Source: Patiria miniata (Eukaryota; Echinodermata; Asteroidea; Valvatida; Asterinidae). Taken from it: a stretch of DNA of 64,000 nucleotides. Below the pieces are notes generated by a model, which saw only the letters and a list, made by a program, of their open reading frames with translations, did no database searches and was not told the origin of the DNA. Positions 49,966 to 62,079 of this stretch are shown here, piece after piece (positions within the stretch are counted from its first letter, which is position 1; the number at the start of each line of letters is the position of its first letter). Position numbers and translations under genes: made by a program. The stretch spans positions 1,321,501 to 1,385,500 of the forward strand of contig NW_024037057.1 in assembly GCF_015706575.1 (NCBI RefSeq), written 5' to 3'.

Positions 49966-52900
49966 TCAAGGCCATGTGTTGTGCCGCATGGCCATCATTG
50001 TGTTGATATCCCAGATCAAAGCTCGTAGTCTTTCTATTATCTGCTGCAACTGTTGGTTCTTACTTTGCACTTTCTGTGAAATGTCAAGATCAGACAATTC
50101 CGGTTATGAACCATACATGTACATGTATGGAGGGGAATAGTTATACTACATCAGAATAGAAGCAGATGAGGAAGAGGAGGAGGGGGAATAGTTATACCAC
50201 ATCAGAATAGAAGCAAATGAGGAAGAGGAAAAGGGGGAATAGTTATACTACATCAGAATAGAAGCAGATGAGGAAGAGGAGGAGGGGGAATAGTTATACT
50301 ACATCAGAATAGAAGCAGATGAGGAAGAGGAGGAGGGGAATAGTTATACTACATCAGAATATAAGCAGATGAGGAAGAGGAGGAGGGGGAATAGTTATAC
50401 TACATCAGAATAGAAGCAGATGAGGAAGAGGAGGAGGGGGGAATAGTTATACTACATCAGAATAGAAGCAGATGAGGAGGAGGAAGAGGGGGAATAGTTA
50501 TACTACATCAGAATAGAAGCAGATGAGGAAGAGGAGGAGGGGAATAGTTATACTACATCAGAATAGGAGCAGATGTGGAGCAGGAGGAGGGGAATAGTTA
50601 TACTACATCAGAATAGAAGCAGATGAGGAAGAGGAGGGGGAATAGATATACTACATCAGAATAGAAGCAGATGAGGAAGAGGAGGAGGGGGAATAGTTAT
50701 ACTACATCAGAATAGAAGCAGATGAGGAAGAGGAAGAGGGGGAATAGATATACTACGTCAGAATAGAAGCAGATGTGATGTGGAGGAGGAGGGGGAATAG
50801 TTATACTACATCAGAATAGAAGCAGATGTGGAAGAGGAGGAGGGGGAATAGTTATACTACATCAGAATAGAAGCAGATGAGGAAGAGGAGACGGGGGAAT
50901 AGTTATACCACATCAGAATAGAAGCAGATAGGGAGGGGAGGAGGGGGAATAGTTATACATCAGAATAGAAGCAGATGTGGAAGAGGGGTCTGCAACTGAT
51001 AAAATGACTATTCTTTGACCGCATCATATTCTGCATACTTCAATACTTTAAGGGTTTGTATCCAATATACAGACTGCAAATGTTTCATGTAGATGTGAGC
51101 TAGTTTGATCAACATGCGTCATAGAGATACATGTCGTAAACAGTTAGCAAGTAGTAAACGCTGCTTTTATGGGATGACACGGGTGACCCGTCAAACTAGG
51201 GAGAAGTCTAAGCACAGGGAGTCTGAACACCGTAGGTACCTGTACAATCTAGCAGAACATACTAACCTCTACCAATTCTTGTTTTTCCTGATTGGCAGAT
51301 GTGACTTTGTCTTCTGATCCAAGGCCTGATAGATCACTTAGACTATCCTTTCCATCCTTCCATGGGATCAACTCCTTTAACAGCAATATCAAAATCAACG
51401 AAAAAGGTTAGAGAAAAGTTGGTCACATAGTCAGAGTTGTGAGGAAAGTCACTGAATTTTGTGACACGGGTTGAGTTGAGTCATTCTAAGGCAGTGACTC
51501 GAGTTGAGTCATTGGGTTAGCAAGGTCAAGCCGAGTCGGGTCAAGTGACATTCTTGCTTGAGTCAATTTGAGTCACTGACAATGTAATACAACTTATTTA
51601 GTGTCTTTAGACTGAAACTGGTTAAGTTTCAGCATTTGTTTTAATGGTGCAGGGATGGGTAATTTTTGTAATCTTCATTCGAGGAAAGAGCCTCTTTCCT
51701 CGAACCATAATTACGAAAATTAAACAGTGGTACAATACAACATAAGTTAGACCTTGCTAGTGCAAACCAGCTTGCCACACATGACATGAAGTAATAATTT
51801 TGCAAGCAGTTACAGCAATAATTTTCCACCTTTTTTGGAACTTGTTTGTTAATGAGCCTTTGAGTAAATGAGACTTACTGACATGAGCCATTACAACTCT
51901 GCAATACCGGTAGAGTTGCATGGTGATAATAGATTTTCTAGCAATATAGAACTTATTCACTTTTGAATGAGACATCAAATATAAATATTCTACCCACATT
52001 AAGTTATAAAATACTGAACACATTTTTAATTGTTTACAATCCAACAATAAATTAGGCAAATGTTTTGCGCCTTACAGGCACAGAATCCACCACAAACGAA
52101 AACCTTCTTTCACAGGGCTCAAGACGCATCAAAATACTGCGAAACATGTACATGTAATGTCCACTTTTTCAGTACTTTTGGCTTAAAATCTTTGATCAGT
52201 TAAAGTTTCTCTGAAAAGATAAATGTTCCATCAACTACAAGCCCACCCATGCTACACTTGTTATTGATGACTATGATTTACAGATGAATTGCGAGGATCT
52301 GAAGACACTTTCATCAATATGCACTATTACAGGTTAACAAAACAATGCGAATGTGAATGGCTTTTTGAAAGGCTAGCTATGCCCCTCTGTTGAAAAGTGG
52401 TACATGTATTTGGGCATTTCCACACTAACGGGGTACAATTGACTGCAAATTTGGGATTTCAGAGGGGGACACTGGAGGGTACAGCAAAGCAAGATATTTT
52501 GTTCAGTTGTTTTCTGTGCATTACTGAGACCTTAATGATCATGTGTACAAACAATATAGAAAACCTTCTCTGTACTTTAGAAATTACAGGGGTCATCGTA
52601 AAAATTACGTACTAACAAAAGACAGAATTTTTGCTACAAATTGACACGACACTAATTATCATACACGTGCATGAAGTCACCAAAATGTCATCTCATTCAT
52701 ATTTACAACCCATTTGGGAGTGCTAACAGCCACAATGGACACAATTGTGTTGGTCTTTAAGACGCTTATAGGTAACGTACGTAACGCGGACAGAAATGTT
52801 ACGTCCATGTTACGTACATGTACATACATACATGTACGTAACATTCTGATCAATATTACCCCATGACATTAGAAATATACAGTAGATTGTCTAGAATTAT

Positions 52901-54103
52901 AGGAATGATGCCAAAATGTCAGCATGCGTCATTGTTTTTACTAAGATATCAGTACGAAATTTCAGTTACAACAGGTATTTGCCCACCAATAATGTAGAGT
53001 ATTTTTCTAATATAATGCATATTACTGACCCAATCTGATATCTGTACCAATTACTGAATGAGCAATATAGATTTGTTTAACATTTTTTGGGAAATCAAAG
53101 CCTTTAATGGGCCTACTGTACAGTAAATGGGCAATTCCACGGTTACTCACGTTACATTTTTTATGTACTTTTGAGTTTCCTTGGGCTGTAATTACCTTAC
53201 TGAAAGGTTTAATAACTGTTAACCCCATGGTGATGGTAGATAGAGTAGACCTAGACCTACCTTAGCACCAAAGATGACATCCAAAAATGTGTTATGTATG
53301 ATAAACAAGATGCACAAAATCGGTTACTCACGTTACGAAAATGTACAAGAGTAACCGATTTTGTGCGTCTTGTTTATCATACATAACACATTTTTTTGTA
53401 TGTCATCTTTGGTGCTTAGGTAGGTCTAGGTCTACTCTATCTACCATGGGGATAACAGTTATTAAACCTTTTCAGTAAGGTACAGCCCAAGGAATCTCAA
53501 AAGTACATCAAAAATGTAACGTGAGTAACTGTGGAACTGCCAAAATGCATAACGTCAGATTTTAGTTAAAGCAATAAAACATACAGTACCTCAGCATTGC
53601 TCTGATCCATTCCTCCGGATAGTTGGTTACACTTGTCATACAACAACCGAAGTCTCTTGAAATGCCGCTGAGCAGTCCGGATGAGATCTTGCAGTTTGAC
53701 TTGGTGATTAGGGTTTACTGGGGAAACCCCATTGGGTAACTGAAATCATATGACCATAAACACATCTCTGTTAAACATGTACCGGTAAGTATTGTAAACA
53801 CTGGGGAAACAGATGAACTTCACTGATCTGACATTATTTACATTAAATGTTTTATACATCAAGTTAAGCATTTTAACACATCAGGAATCCTTGAAAATAT
53901 GCGAAACTCATGCTGCACACCTGCATTGTTTTTGAGACATTAAATATCTCATTAGTCTTAGTGACTATGTCTTGAACAGTTTCTTGTCCCAGTCGGCACA
54001 GTGTGACGCAGTTGATTTCACCTCGAGTACTGGTCATGGAAGGAGTACTGCTTGGATTCTGGTTGCCACCACTGACAGTCGGCTGCTGAGTAGGTGCTGC
54101 CAT
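49966..54103 (-). CDS. MED30: Mediator complex subunit 30, complete
   Basis: Exons in gene order: 54103-53921, 53739-53590, 51374-51267, 50073-49966 (stop TGA). All phases are 0, giving 182 aa against 178 in human. The start ATG sits in ACCATGG. Recognisable segments are VTLCRLGQETVQDIVTKTNE in exon 1, KRLRLLYDKCN and SGGMDQSN in exon 2, ELIPW in exon 3 and QQLQQIIERLRALIWDINTM in exon 4. Mediator transmits signals from transcription factors to RNA polymerase II in the nucleus; MED30 is a metazoan head-associated subunit. The C-terminus MAMRHNTWP is five residues longer than the usual ending, and the extra codons lie in repeat-like sequence. Confidence 0.96.
50129..50985. repeat. 51-53-nt minisatellite, about 17 copies, in MED30 intron 3
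   Basis: The unit is GAATAGTTATACTACATCAG, then AATAGAAGCAGAT, then a purine-only GAGGAAGAGGAGGAGGGG tract. Length differences come mostly from the purine tract. It begins about 56 bp into the intron after the acceptor side of the last exon (50073). Confidence 0.95.
51375..53129. other. MED30 intron 2, repeat-poor part
   Basis: A GAGTCA/GACTCG-rich stretch lies at about 51425-51590 and a palindromic run of GTTACGT/ACATGTA strings at about 52770-52840. No exon was recognised. Confidence 0.55.
53130..53541. mobile_element. 412-bp fold-back element in MED30 intron 2
   Basis: Two arms of about 200 bp are near-identical inverses. Examples are GGCAATTCCACGGTTACTCA with the TGAGTAACTGTGGAACTGCC end, and TAGAGTAGACCTAGACCTAC with its inverse. 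The loop around 53335-53350 is very short. It ends 49 bp from exon 2. No clear target duplication. Confidence 0.85.
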
Positions 54104-54649
54104 GGTAACCTGCAGCAATCCAAAGTAAGGAATCGTTATCTGCCAGTCGGCATTGCACAGACATCGTCAGCGACACCACAAAGTAACACCCAAGTGGGCT
54201 TGAGTGCGCGCTACGCACCCGTATTTTACGTAAAACGGCTTTGTTTACATGCACAATCATGACAAGGCCAAAAAAAATAGTTCTGCTTCCGGTTACCCCA
54301 CCTACATGTACCCTATTCTCACAGCCCCTACCCTAATTTTTGGGAGGGAAAAATTTGGGGGGGAAAAATTAGGAAGAAATGAGGAAAAACCATAACAACG
54401 TCTACCCCCTAGACTAAGTTTGTAGGGGAGCAATGCCAATCTGGCTGTACTTTTGAGCTTGTAATAGTGTACGGCCAGAGGCAGTCCGGCTAGCACATGG
54501 GGTGCCTTCTTGTAAGTTGAAGTAGCCATGTCACTGTGGCTCACACGAGTTACAACAGAGGAAATCCTCCATATTATGCACCTATCAAATGTCCCCACAC
54601 GTCTTGGGTGGGGCAGCCCGGGAGGGCAATTGATCTGTTGATCTGTTGA

Positions 54650-56710
54650 TTATGATAAGGAGAAGACTGGATCACGTTTGTAAGCACTTGTGCATTTCGA
54701 ACGGCAAAAGGGAGTCGGGAACTAGGGCAGCTTTCAGCTTGAACTGGTTTCCGCCCATAAAAGCTGCCCTAGTTCTCGACTCCCTATTATCGTTCGAAAT
54801 GTACTTGTGTTTACAAACGAGATCCAGTCTACTCATTATCATAATCGATGCATCGCGCTCGGTAAACGGAATAGCACTCAGGATACAGGAACCACTGAAT
54901 GTACGCTGGGCATGAAGACCACATCGCATCGTTCAAACAGTCACGAGTCGGAAAATTAACGTGTTCACGATCACGAGGGGAACTCTCGGAATTGAACGGG
55001 AAATTTCACTTTTCATCCAGATCGTAAGTAAACTTCAGTACAACCATCTTAATCATCGATGTCTTGTACCTCAGGTGGCGTATCTAGTAATTTGTAGGCC
55101 ATTTTGAGGGTGAAATCATATGTTTTTGTTGGGCAATGCTGGGTTTTTGGGTCAAGGACAAAATTGTGTCAACCGACTGATAAATGCGTTAAGCTTGGAC
55201 CCTACTATCGCCAGACCATGTCCGAATGTTAAAAAGGCGATGCAAGTTGGGTCCAAGTTACTCGGACTACCTCAGCCCTAAATTTTATCATTGGGTTGTC
55301 ATTTAGGGCTGGAGGAAGTTGTTAACTTGGACTAGCAGGCATTTGGCAGGTACAAAAATGAATTTGAAAATGTGCCATTTTGTCCCCGTAACACACTAAT
55401 TCGAACTGGGACTCACCCAAACCTTGCCTGGCATAACCTACACAGGTCCTTGAAGAAAAATACGATCCACGATGAAGATTCAGCCTACAATTGCAGTGAA
55501 AAAAGGAGGTAGCCGATCAAGCTGATGCACTACTGCTGCACTAACTATGAGGCTTCACTCGCATCATGGCAGAGGTAGAACTGCAGCTGAAGTTGGCCGA
55601 CAAACAGTAGTTGGGTGTGCGCTTCAGCGCCATGCTGCGCCGTGCAGTTGGCAAGTGTGACTGGTGGTTCGCTGTGTGTGCATGGTAATCGACAGCGCAT
55701 TGCATTTTGTTTGTGCACAAATCTACTCTGGGCATCATCATGGCCGCACAGCTCGATCGGCTACCTCCTTTTTTCACTGCAATTGTAGGCTGAATCTTCA
55801 TCATGGATCGTTTTTTTTCTTCAAGGACCTGTATAGTGGTTATGCCAGGCTAGTCCGAGTAACTAGGACTCTACAAATCGCCTTTTTTAACATTTGGACA
55901 TGGTCGGGCGATAGTAGAGTCCGAGATCGATAGCCCTATTGCGTTTACTAATAATTTATTTTGACCATTTTCACTCGTACCCCCAATCAAAATCTTCAGA
56001 TTTCACCCCCAAAACAGTCTTCAAACTGCCTTATGTGCCCCTATAGGCTTCAGTGGGAATTGAAAATACAAATGGTGGTGGTTTGGTTCACATACCTTTG
56101 AGAAGAAAAGAGAAATTTCACCTTCAATTTGGGAAACATCCTTGTCACACAATAGTCTGAGTAACTTGGACCCAACTTATCGCCTTTTTTAACATTCGGT
56201 CATGGTCTGGCGATAGTAGGGTCCAAGCTAATCCGTATATACCGAGCAACACTATTTTGTCCTTGACCCAAAAACCCAGCACTGCCTAACAAAAACATCA
56301 GCTTTCACCCTCGAAACGGCCTCCAAATTACTAGATACGCCACCTGAGGTACAAGTAGACATCGATGATTAAGATGGTTGTACTGAAGTTTACTTACGAT
56401 CCGGATGAAAAGTGAAATTTTCCGTTCAATTCCGAGAGCTCCTCTCACGATCGTGAACACCTTAAATTTCCTACTCGTGTTTGAAATGCGGTGTGGTCTT
56501 CATGCCCAGCGTTCATTCGATGGTCCCCGTATCCTGAGTGCGATTCCGTTACCGAGCGCGCGATGCATCGATTATGATAATGAGTAGACTGGATCACGTT
56601 TGTAAACACAAGTGCATTTCGAACGAATAATAGGGAGTCGGGAACTAGGGCTGCTTTTAGGGACGCAAACCAGTTCAAGCTAGTTCCCGACTCCCTTTTA
56701 TCGAGGGAGA
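54650..56710. repeat. nested 2-kb palindrome upstream of MED30
   Basis: 54695-55280 is inverted at about 56155-56705 (AATCATCGATGTC/GACATCGATGATT, TACTAGATACGCC and others). An inner pair (about 55440-55530 with 55745-55855) mirrors TCAGCCTACAATTGCAGTGA. Smaller hairpins with GGGAGTCGGGAACTAG/CTAGTTC(T/C)CGACTCCC sit in each outer arm. Open frames here are short and look like products of the repeats. Confidence 0.8.
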
Positions 56711-56844
56711 CTATGCTTTTAGGTTCGAAAGCAAAATTAAACACAAACTAAGCCTAAATGTGAAAATCAAAATTTGACAAAGTTTTACATGTTTTTGTGC
56801 ATGTTCCAAGTGTGGCCTTTATTTACGGACATGACATTTATTGA

Positions 56845-56990
56845 GCTAGTCATGGACCGAGCTGGTCACGGACCGAGTTGGTCACGGAACGAGTTGGTCA
56901 CGGACCGAGTTGGTCACAGACTGAGTCGGTCATGGACCGAGTTGACTCGGACCGAGTTGGTCACGGACCGAGTTGACCTGAACCCTGACA
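56845..56990. repeat. 18-nt tandem array
   Basis: About eight imperfect copies of GGTCACGGACCGAGTTGG between two arms of the palindrome complex. Confidence 0.8.
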
Positions 56991-57065
56991 AGTACGGGAG
57001 TAGGCTTTCCCAATTAATGTCAGAAAAGGAGTTCTACCGCCCAGTTAGTGGGTCTTGGGTAGCTT

Positions 57066-57752
57066 GAGTAACTCCAGCTCTAATGCCTATCGCATTAGAG
57101 TTGCAGTCACAACTACGTTACAATCCCCGGGTCGTAAGAATCCCAAAATCACGGACTGTGTATCCCAGGTGCATTACAGAAACGGCCAATTTCCCTATAT
57201 TATCCCGACCCAGAGTCCATAATCCATACCTCATACATTGCATTGTTCAAACACGAGTCGGAAATTTAACGTGTTAATTCACGATCGATCGCAAGGGGAG
57301 CCCTCAGAATTGAACAGGAAATTTTACTTTTCATCCAACTTGTAAGCAAACTTTATTCCCTCGATTTTAATCATCGATTGCTCCTTGTTCCACATGAGGC
57401 GTATCTTATTATTTGGAGGCCGTTTTGAGATAAATCTGATGTTTTTGTTGGCCAATGTTGTTTTGGGTTTTTTGGGTCAACACAGTCGGCAGAATAGTGT
57501 CGCGCGACGTTTTCTCATGGTTTCTGGAGAATTGCCACCAAAAATCATCAAAAAATTTCATACTTTAGTCATCGTACCGAATGAGGCATGGATTATGGGA
57601 TCTGGGTCGGGATAATATAGGGAAAATGAACCGTTTCGGTAATGAACCGGGGATACACAGTCCGGGATTTCGGGATTCTTACGACCCGGGGATTGTAATG
57701 TAGTTGTGACTCCAGCTCTAATGCGATAGGCATTAGAGCTGGAGTTACTAAA
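57066..57752. mobile_element. inverted-repeat element, about 690 bp
   Basis: AACTCCAGCTCTAATGCCTA at 57070 is mirrored at about 57751. The arms of about 160 bp include ATCCCCGGGTCGTAAGAATC and TATTATCCCGACCC in inverse order. Its middle (57240-57480) is itself a copy of an arm from the 54.65-56.71 palindrome. Confidence 0.75.
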
Positions 57753-58345
57753 GCGCGGTCTTAGGTAGTCCGAGTAACTTGGACCCAACTTATCGCCTTT
57801 TTAACATTCGGACATGGTCTGGCGATAGTAGGGTCCAAGCCAATTCTTATATGCCGAGCAACACAATTCTGTCACTGACCCAAAAACCCAGCATTGCCCA
57901 ACAAAAACATCAGATTTCACCCTCAAAACGGCCTCCAAATTACTAGATACGCCACCTGAGGTACAAGTAGACATTGATAATTAAGATGGTCGTACTGAAG
58001 TTTACTGAGTGAAATTTCCCGTTCCAAGAGCTCCCCTCGCGATCGTGAACACGTTAAATTTACGCTGTCTTCTTTCCCAGCGTACATTCGATGGTCCCCG
58101 TATCCCGAATGCGATTCCGTTACCGAGCATGCGCGATGCATCGATTATGATAATGAGTAGACTCGATCGCGTTAGTAAACACAAACTGTGCATTTCGAAC
58201 GATAATAGGGGGTCGGGAACTAGTGCAGTTTTTATGGCGGATACCAGTTCAAGCTGGTTCCCGATTCCCTTTTACCGTTCGAAATGCACTTGTGTTTACT
58301 AACACGGGAACCATCGAATGTACACTGGGAATGAAGACCACATCG
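57753..58345. repeat. further partial copy of the palindrome arm
   Basis: 57770-58330 repeats the 56155-56705 arm in the same orientation, with small deletions, including TACGCCACCTGAGGTACAAG, GATGGTCCCCGTATCC and the GAACTAG hairpin. Confidence 0.75.
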
Positions 58346-59079
58346 CGATAAGTTAGGTCCAAGTTACTCTGACTAATGACTCCCAACTATAGTTGGGCTA
58401 GAAACAACACCACGCTGTTGTGTATTTTGGAACTAGCGAAATCGAATTCGAAAAAAAGCGAATTTCGTATGGATGTTGAGTACTCGCCTAGAAATCTAAA
58501 TTTGCCTTCCCGCGTGTTCAGGATGTGTCATTTCGACGAAATTTGCCATCAATGAAGACCCATACGAACGTGTAGAAATTAGATTTTAACCTGACAAGTG
58601 ACCCTGACAAATGACCCCTGACAAGTACCCAGGGTCACTTGCGTGCAAAATTATCGGAGCCCTCCGCGATACCGGTCTGCTTCATGTGGCGCATATGATA
58701 GGCGGCGTCTGATTGGCCAATAACGAGACCACGTGATAAACGCAGCGAATAATTTGGAATCGCACTTATGATCCGGACATCAGGAGTGCCCGGAGCTTCA
58801 GTGCGATACCAAAGTATCTGCAGCATTTATCACGTGGTAAATCACATGCATGATCGGAGGAGGTTGCAGGACATCAAGATCTTGCCAGATTTTACCTCGA
58901 ATATCGTTTAAATGCCAGATTTGGCGTAAAGGCAGATTTCAAGATGTTCAAGAAAGCTTGATATGTGAATACTTATCACACGGTAAGGCAATGTTCAGTC
59001 TTTGTCACGGAAGGACGATTTCGCTTGGTTCGAACATGTACAAGAGCGTGGCGTAGTTTATAAGCCACGTTCACGGGTC

Positions 59080-59456
59080 TATAGTTGGGCCAGCCCAACT
59101 GTGGAACTATAGTTGTGACCGTCCTAACTATAGTTGAGACAATCCCAACTATAGTTGGGACCGATACTATAGTTGGGGCGTAACAACTAACATCACCAAA
59201 GTATGCCAAATCGGTGGAGCGTTTGTACGGAGGGTACCGTAGTTCAATGCTCCACTCACTCAGTAGACATGGTAGAGCCAGAGAGGTAGTCCAGTAAATT
59301 TGCCACATTTTATGGGGCTAAGGTAGCTTCAGTAACTTCATATTCATTCACATGTAACATGTGAATGAATATGGAGCATGTCAGCTGACATGCTCCATAT
59401 TCATTCACATGTACATGATGTAACATGTTACATGTGAATGAATATGGAGCATGTTG
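59080..59456. repeat. two short inverted-motif clusters
   Basis: 59080-59185 has at least six AACTATAGTTG-type palindromes. 59335-59456 has ATTCATTCACATGT/ACATGTGAATGAAT and GGAGCATGTCAGCTGACATG repeats in alternating orientation. Confidence 0.8.
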
Positions 59457-59869
59457 TCAGCTTGAGTTACTCGGTACGTCCACGTTGACGGGGATGCGCG
59501 CACGTGGCCTTGAAAAAAATGAACGATGTGCACGGACAATCAGGCTGCGCTATATCGGCCGTGTTATATGCGAAAAAAAAAACTCATGTGTCATCACTCC
59601 CAAACGGCGATCGGCCGCCGTCAAAATCCCCGGTACTATTCCTGAAACTAGGCCCAAAACATGCGAGGCGACTTGTCTCAACGGTCGAGTTGTCTTACCA
59701 TTTATGCCATTTAGGTAGTGGATATTTTGCCGGAGGTAACGCCGGCAAACTTACGTTTACTAAAGGTTTGCCGGCGGCAATCGATATCAACAGAGGGCGC
59801 TGTACTCTTTAAGATAGGGCTGAATTATAACATGTATTAAATTCCCACCAAAGTTGTGTAGCACACTCG

Positions 59870-59935
59870 GTGCAGTGGCTCTAGTGAGTGGGATATCCCG
59901 AGTTCGAATCCTGAACCCCGCAAGGTTTTTTTCCC
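59870..59935 (+). repeat. possible tRNA-derived SINE fragment
   Basis: AGTGGCTCTAGTGAGTGGGA followed by a good B box (GAGTTCGAATCC) resembles a worn tRNA head. No complete cloverleaf can be drawn. Confidence 0.35.
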
Positions 59936-60360
59936 ATCCCCAAATAAATAAGAATATTCTTCTTTTATTATTTTAATATGTCTCAAACATTTTATTGCAG
60001 AGTATTACTTTTTCTTTTTCAGATTTGTGGCTCTGGAGGATTTTTTTTAAAGGGCAATAAAGTCCGAAATTATTATAAAATGGTCTGATTCCCATCTGAA
60101 ATACAAAAATACAACGATAATATTGGCATGGAGCCAGACTAAAATTTGTCACCGGAAAATGTTAGAGTACAAAAAAACAGTAACTCCGCATGTTCAGTGC
60201 ATATCCGGCAAACTAACGTTTACTGAAGGTTTGCCATCTCCGGCAAAATATACACTGCCTTCCATTTATCACACATACGGTCGAGTTGTCTCAACGGTCG
60301 ACTTGTCCCGAGTCGAGTTGTCTCAACGGTCGACTTGTCTGACCCCCAGGCTAGTACAAC

Positions 60361-60768
60361 CAGTGGCGTCGCCAAGGGGGGGGGGGGGCCTACGTGCCCC
60401 CCCTGGAAAACCTAGTGCCCCCCCCCCCCATCAAATGCTGGTGCCCCCCTAGACCCGTGAACGTGGCTTGTAAACTACAACGCCACGTTCACGGGTCTAG
60501 TGCCCCCCTATCCTCTGCAAAATTCTGCGCGTTGTTAAAATCATTAGTAATAGTACCTCAAAAATAGCAATTTCTTGAGATATCTTCAGATCGAATTTAG
60601 CATCAAATGTGGCACCATTTTGCATCTAGCCCATCCTCCGTGTGCGAAAATCTTCCCCCAGGACGGCGATCCGTATCCACCTAAGTGCCCCCCCCCCCCC
60701 CCCATCAAATGCTGGTGCCCCCCCTGTGCCCCCCCCCCCCCCGACTGAAAAGTCTGGTGACGCCACTG
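60361..60768. mobile_element. hAT-type MITE, 408 bp
   Basis: Ends CAGTGGCGTCGCCA and TGGTGACGCCACTG are flanked by an exact 8-bp duplication AGTACAAC (60353-60360 and 60769-60776). The interior has long C/G tracts and an inner palindrome (about 60451-60501, arms AGACCCGTGAACGTGGC and GCCACGTTCACGGGTCT). No ORF. Confidence 0.93.
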
Positions 60769-60989
60769 AGTACAACTACAAGAATAATTACTACCTAATG
60801 TAATTAGTTAACTTACCAAAATACACAACAAAATACAGGAAACAGAAACTTGAGAAAGTCAAGAATGCATTTCTTCTTTTTTTCTTGCTGTCGAGCGAGA
60901 TATTTTTTGTCGATCGCATGCATGTCAAAACAATAAACCTCATGAGGGCGCCCTTCGCGTGAACGTTTACAAAATCACGGCTTTGTTAC

Positions 60990-61901
60990 GAAGCGGGTTA
61001 CGTCGACAAAGACAGTCACAGTTTTATCTACTCTGGCGGATCCAAACACATGCATGGAGTTGGAATGCTTCTCAAGAAGAATATTACTGAATCCCTCATG
61101 GGATATTGGACAGTCGACGAAAGAACGATGCTGGTAAAGATACGAGCAAAACCTTTCAACATAGATTATTCTGACGACGAGATCGAAGACTTCTATGGAA
61201 AAATAGAGAATACTATCAGACAAGTAAAATCAAGTGATGTACTTATAGTCATGGGAGATTTCAACGCCAATTAAGTTGGCAGATCACACCAACCACCCAT
61301 AACAGGCAAATATGGCCTAGGAGAACAAAACGACAGGGGAGAAAGACTAATACAATTCTGCGAGGAGCACAATCTAGTTCATTGGGTATACCTTTTTCCA
61401 ACACCCACAAAGAAGATTACACCTGGTCAAGTCGAGGAGACATGTACCGGAACCAGATAGACTTCATCGTGATCAGAGGCAGATTTTAAAAACAGCTTCA
61501 AACAGGTAAAGACATACCCTGGAGCAGACATCTACTCAGACCACAACCCAGTAGTGGCGACAATTGCATTGAAACTGAAGAAAACACAAAATCCAAACTA
61601 TGGCACAAAGAAATATGATCTATCTACTCTTCAACAACCAGACATGCAGCATTCATGCGCAGTTGAGGTGCAGAACAGATTTGAGACTCGGACACTGTTT
61701 AATAAACAGCTAAAGGAAGACACCAAACAACATGAAAGCGACGTAGACAAGATAGAGGCACAATGGAAAAACATAAAAGAAAGTATACAAGTTAAACATG
61801 CCAACGAGGAAACTCTCCACCGGAAGGAAAGAAAGGCCAAGCAACCATGGGATGACGGATCATATCCTAAAACTCATGACCGAAAGAAAAAAGAAGACTA
61901 G
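60990..61901 (+). pseudogene. LINE apurinic-endonuclease domain relic
   Basis: GYVDKDSHSFIYSGGSK, then GVGMLLKKN and VLIVMGDFNAN, then SDHNPVVATIALKLKK are motifs of the endonuclease/exonuclease/phosphatase domain of non-LTR retrotransposons (GDFNA and SDHNPV hold catalytic residues). A stop directly follows GDFNAN at 61274, and frames shift at about 61390-61500. The part after 61560 is a Lys/Glu-rich linker. No reverse transcriptase follows; the copy is truncated and dead. Confidence 0.85.
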
Positions 61902-62079
61902 AAATGTGTTTGTGGACAAACACAAGCTGTTTCGGATATTTGAAATACTCTGTGCACGTGACGAACAATCAGTGACGTCACTGTATATGTCATCTATAAA
62001 AGCACATTATAATACGTATATCAAGTAAAACCAAATCGAACATTATAGTTCTGTAGATATAGGCCTATAAAAGAATAAA

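Noticed and set aside
54103..54118. Earlier MED30 start giving MLQVTMAAP
   Set aside because: The upstream codon is TTG; the ATG at 54103 has a strong ACCATGG context and fits the family length.
56774..57067. Possible 97-codon gene
   Set aside because: It spans the 18-nt tandem array and mobile-element arms, and the peptide is just the repeat.
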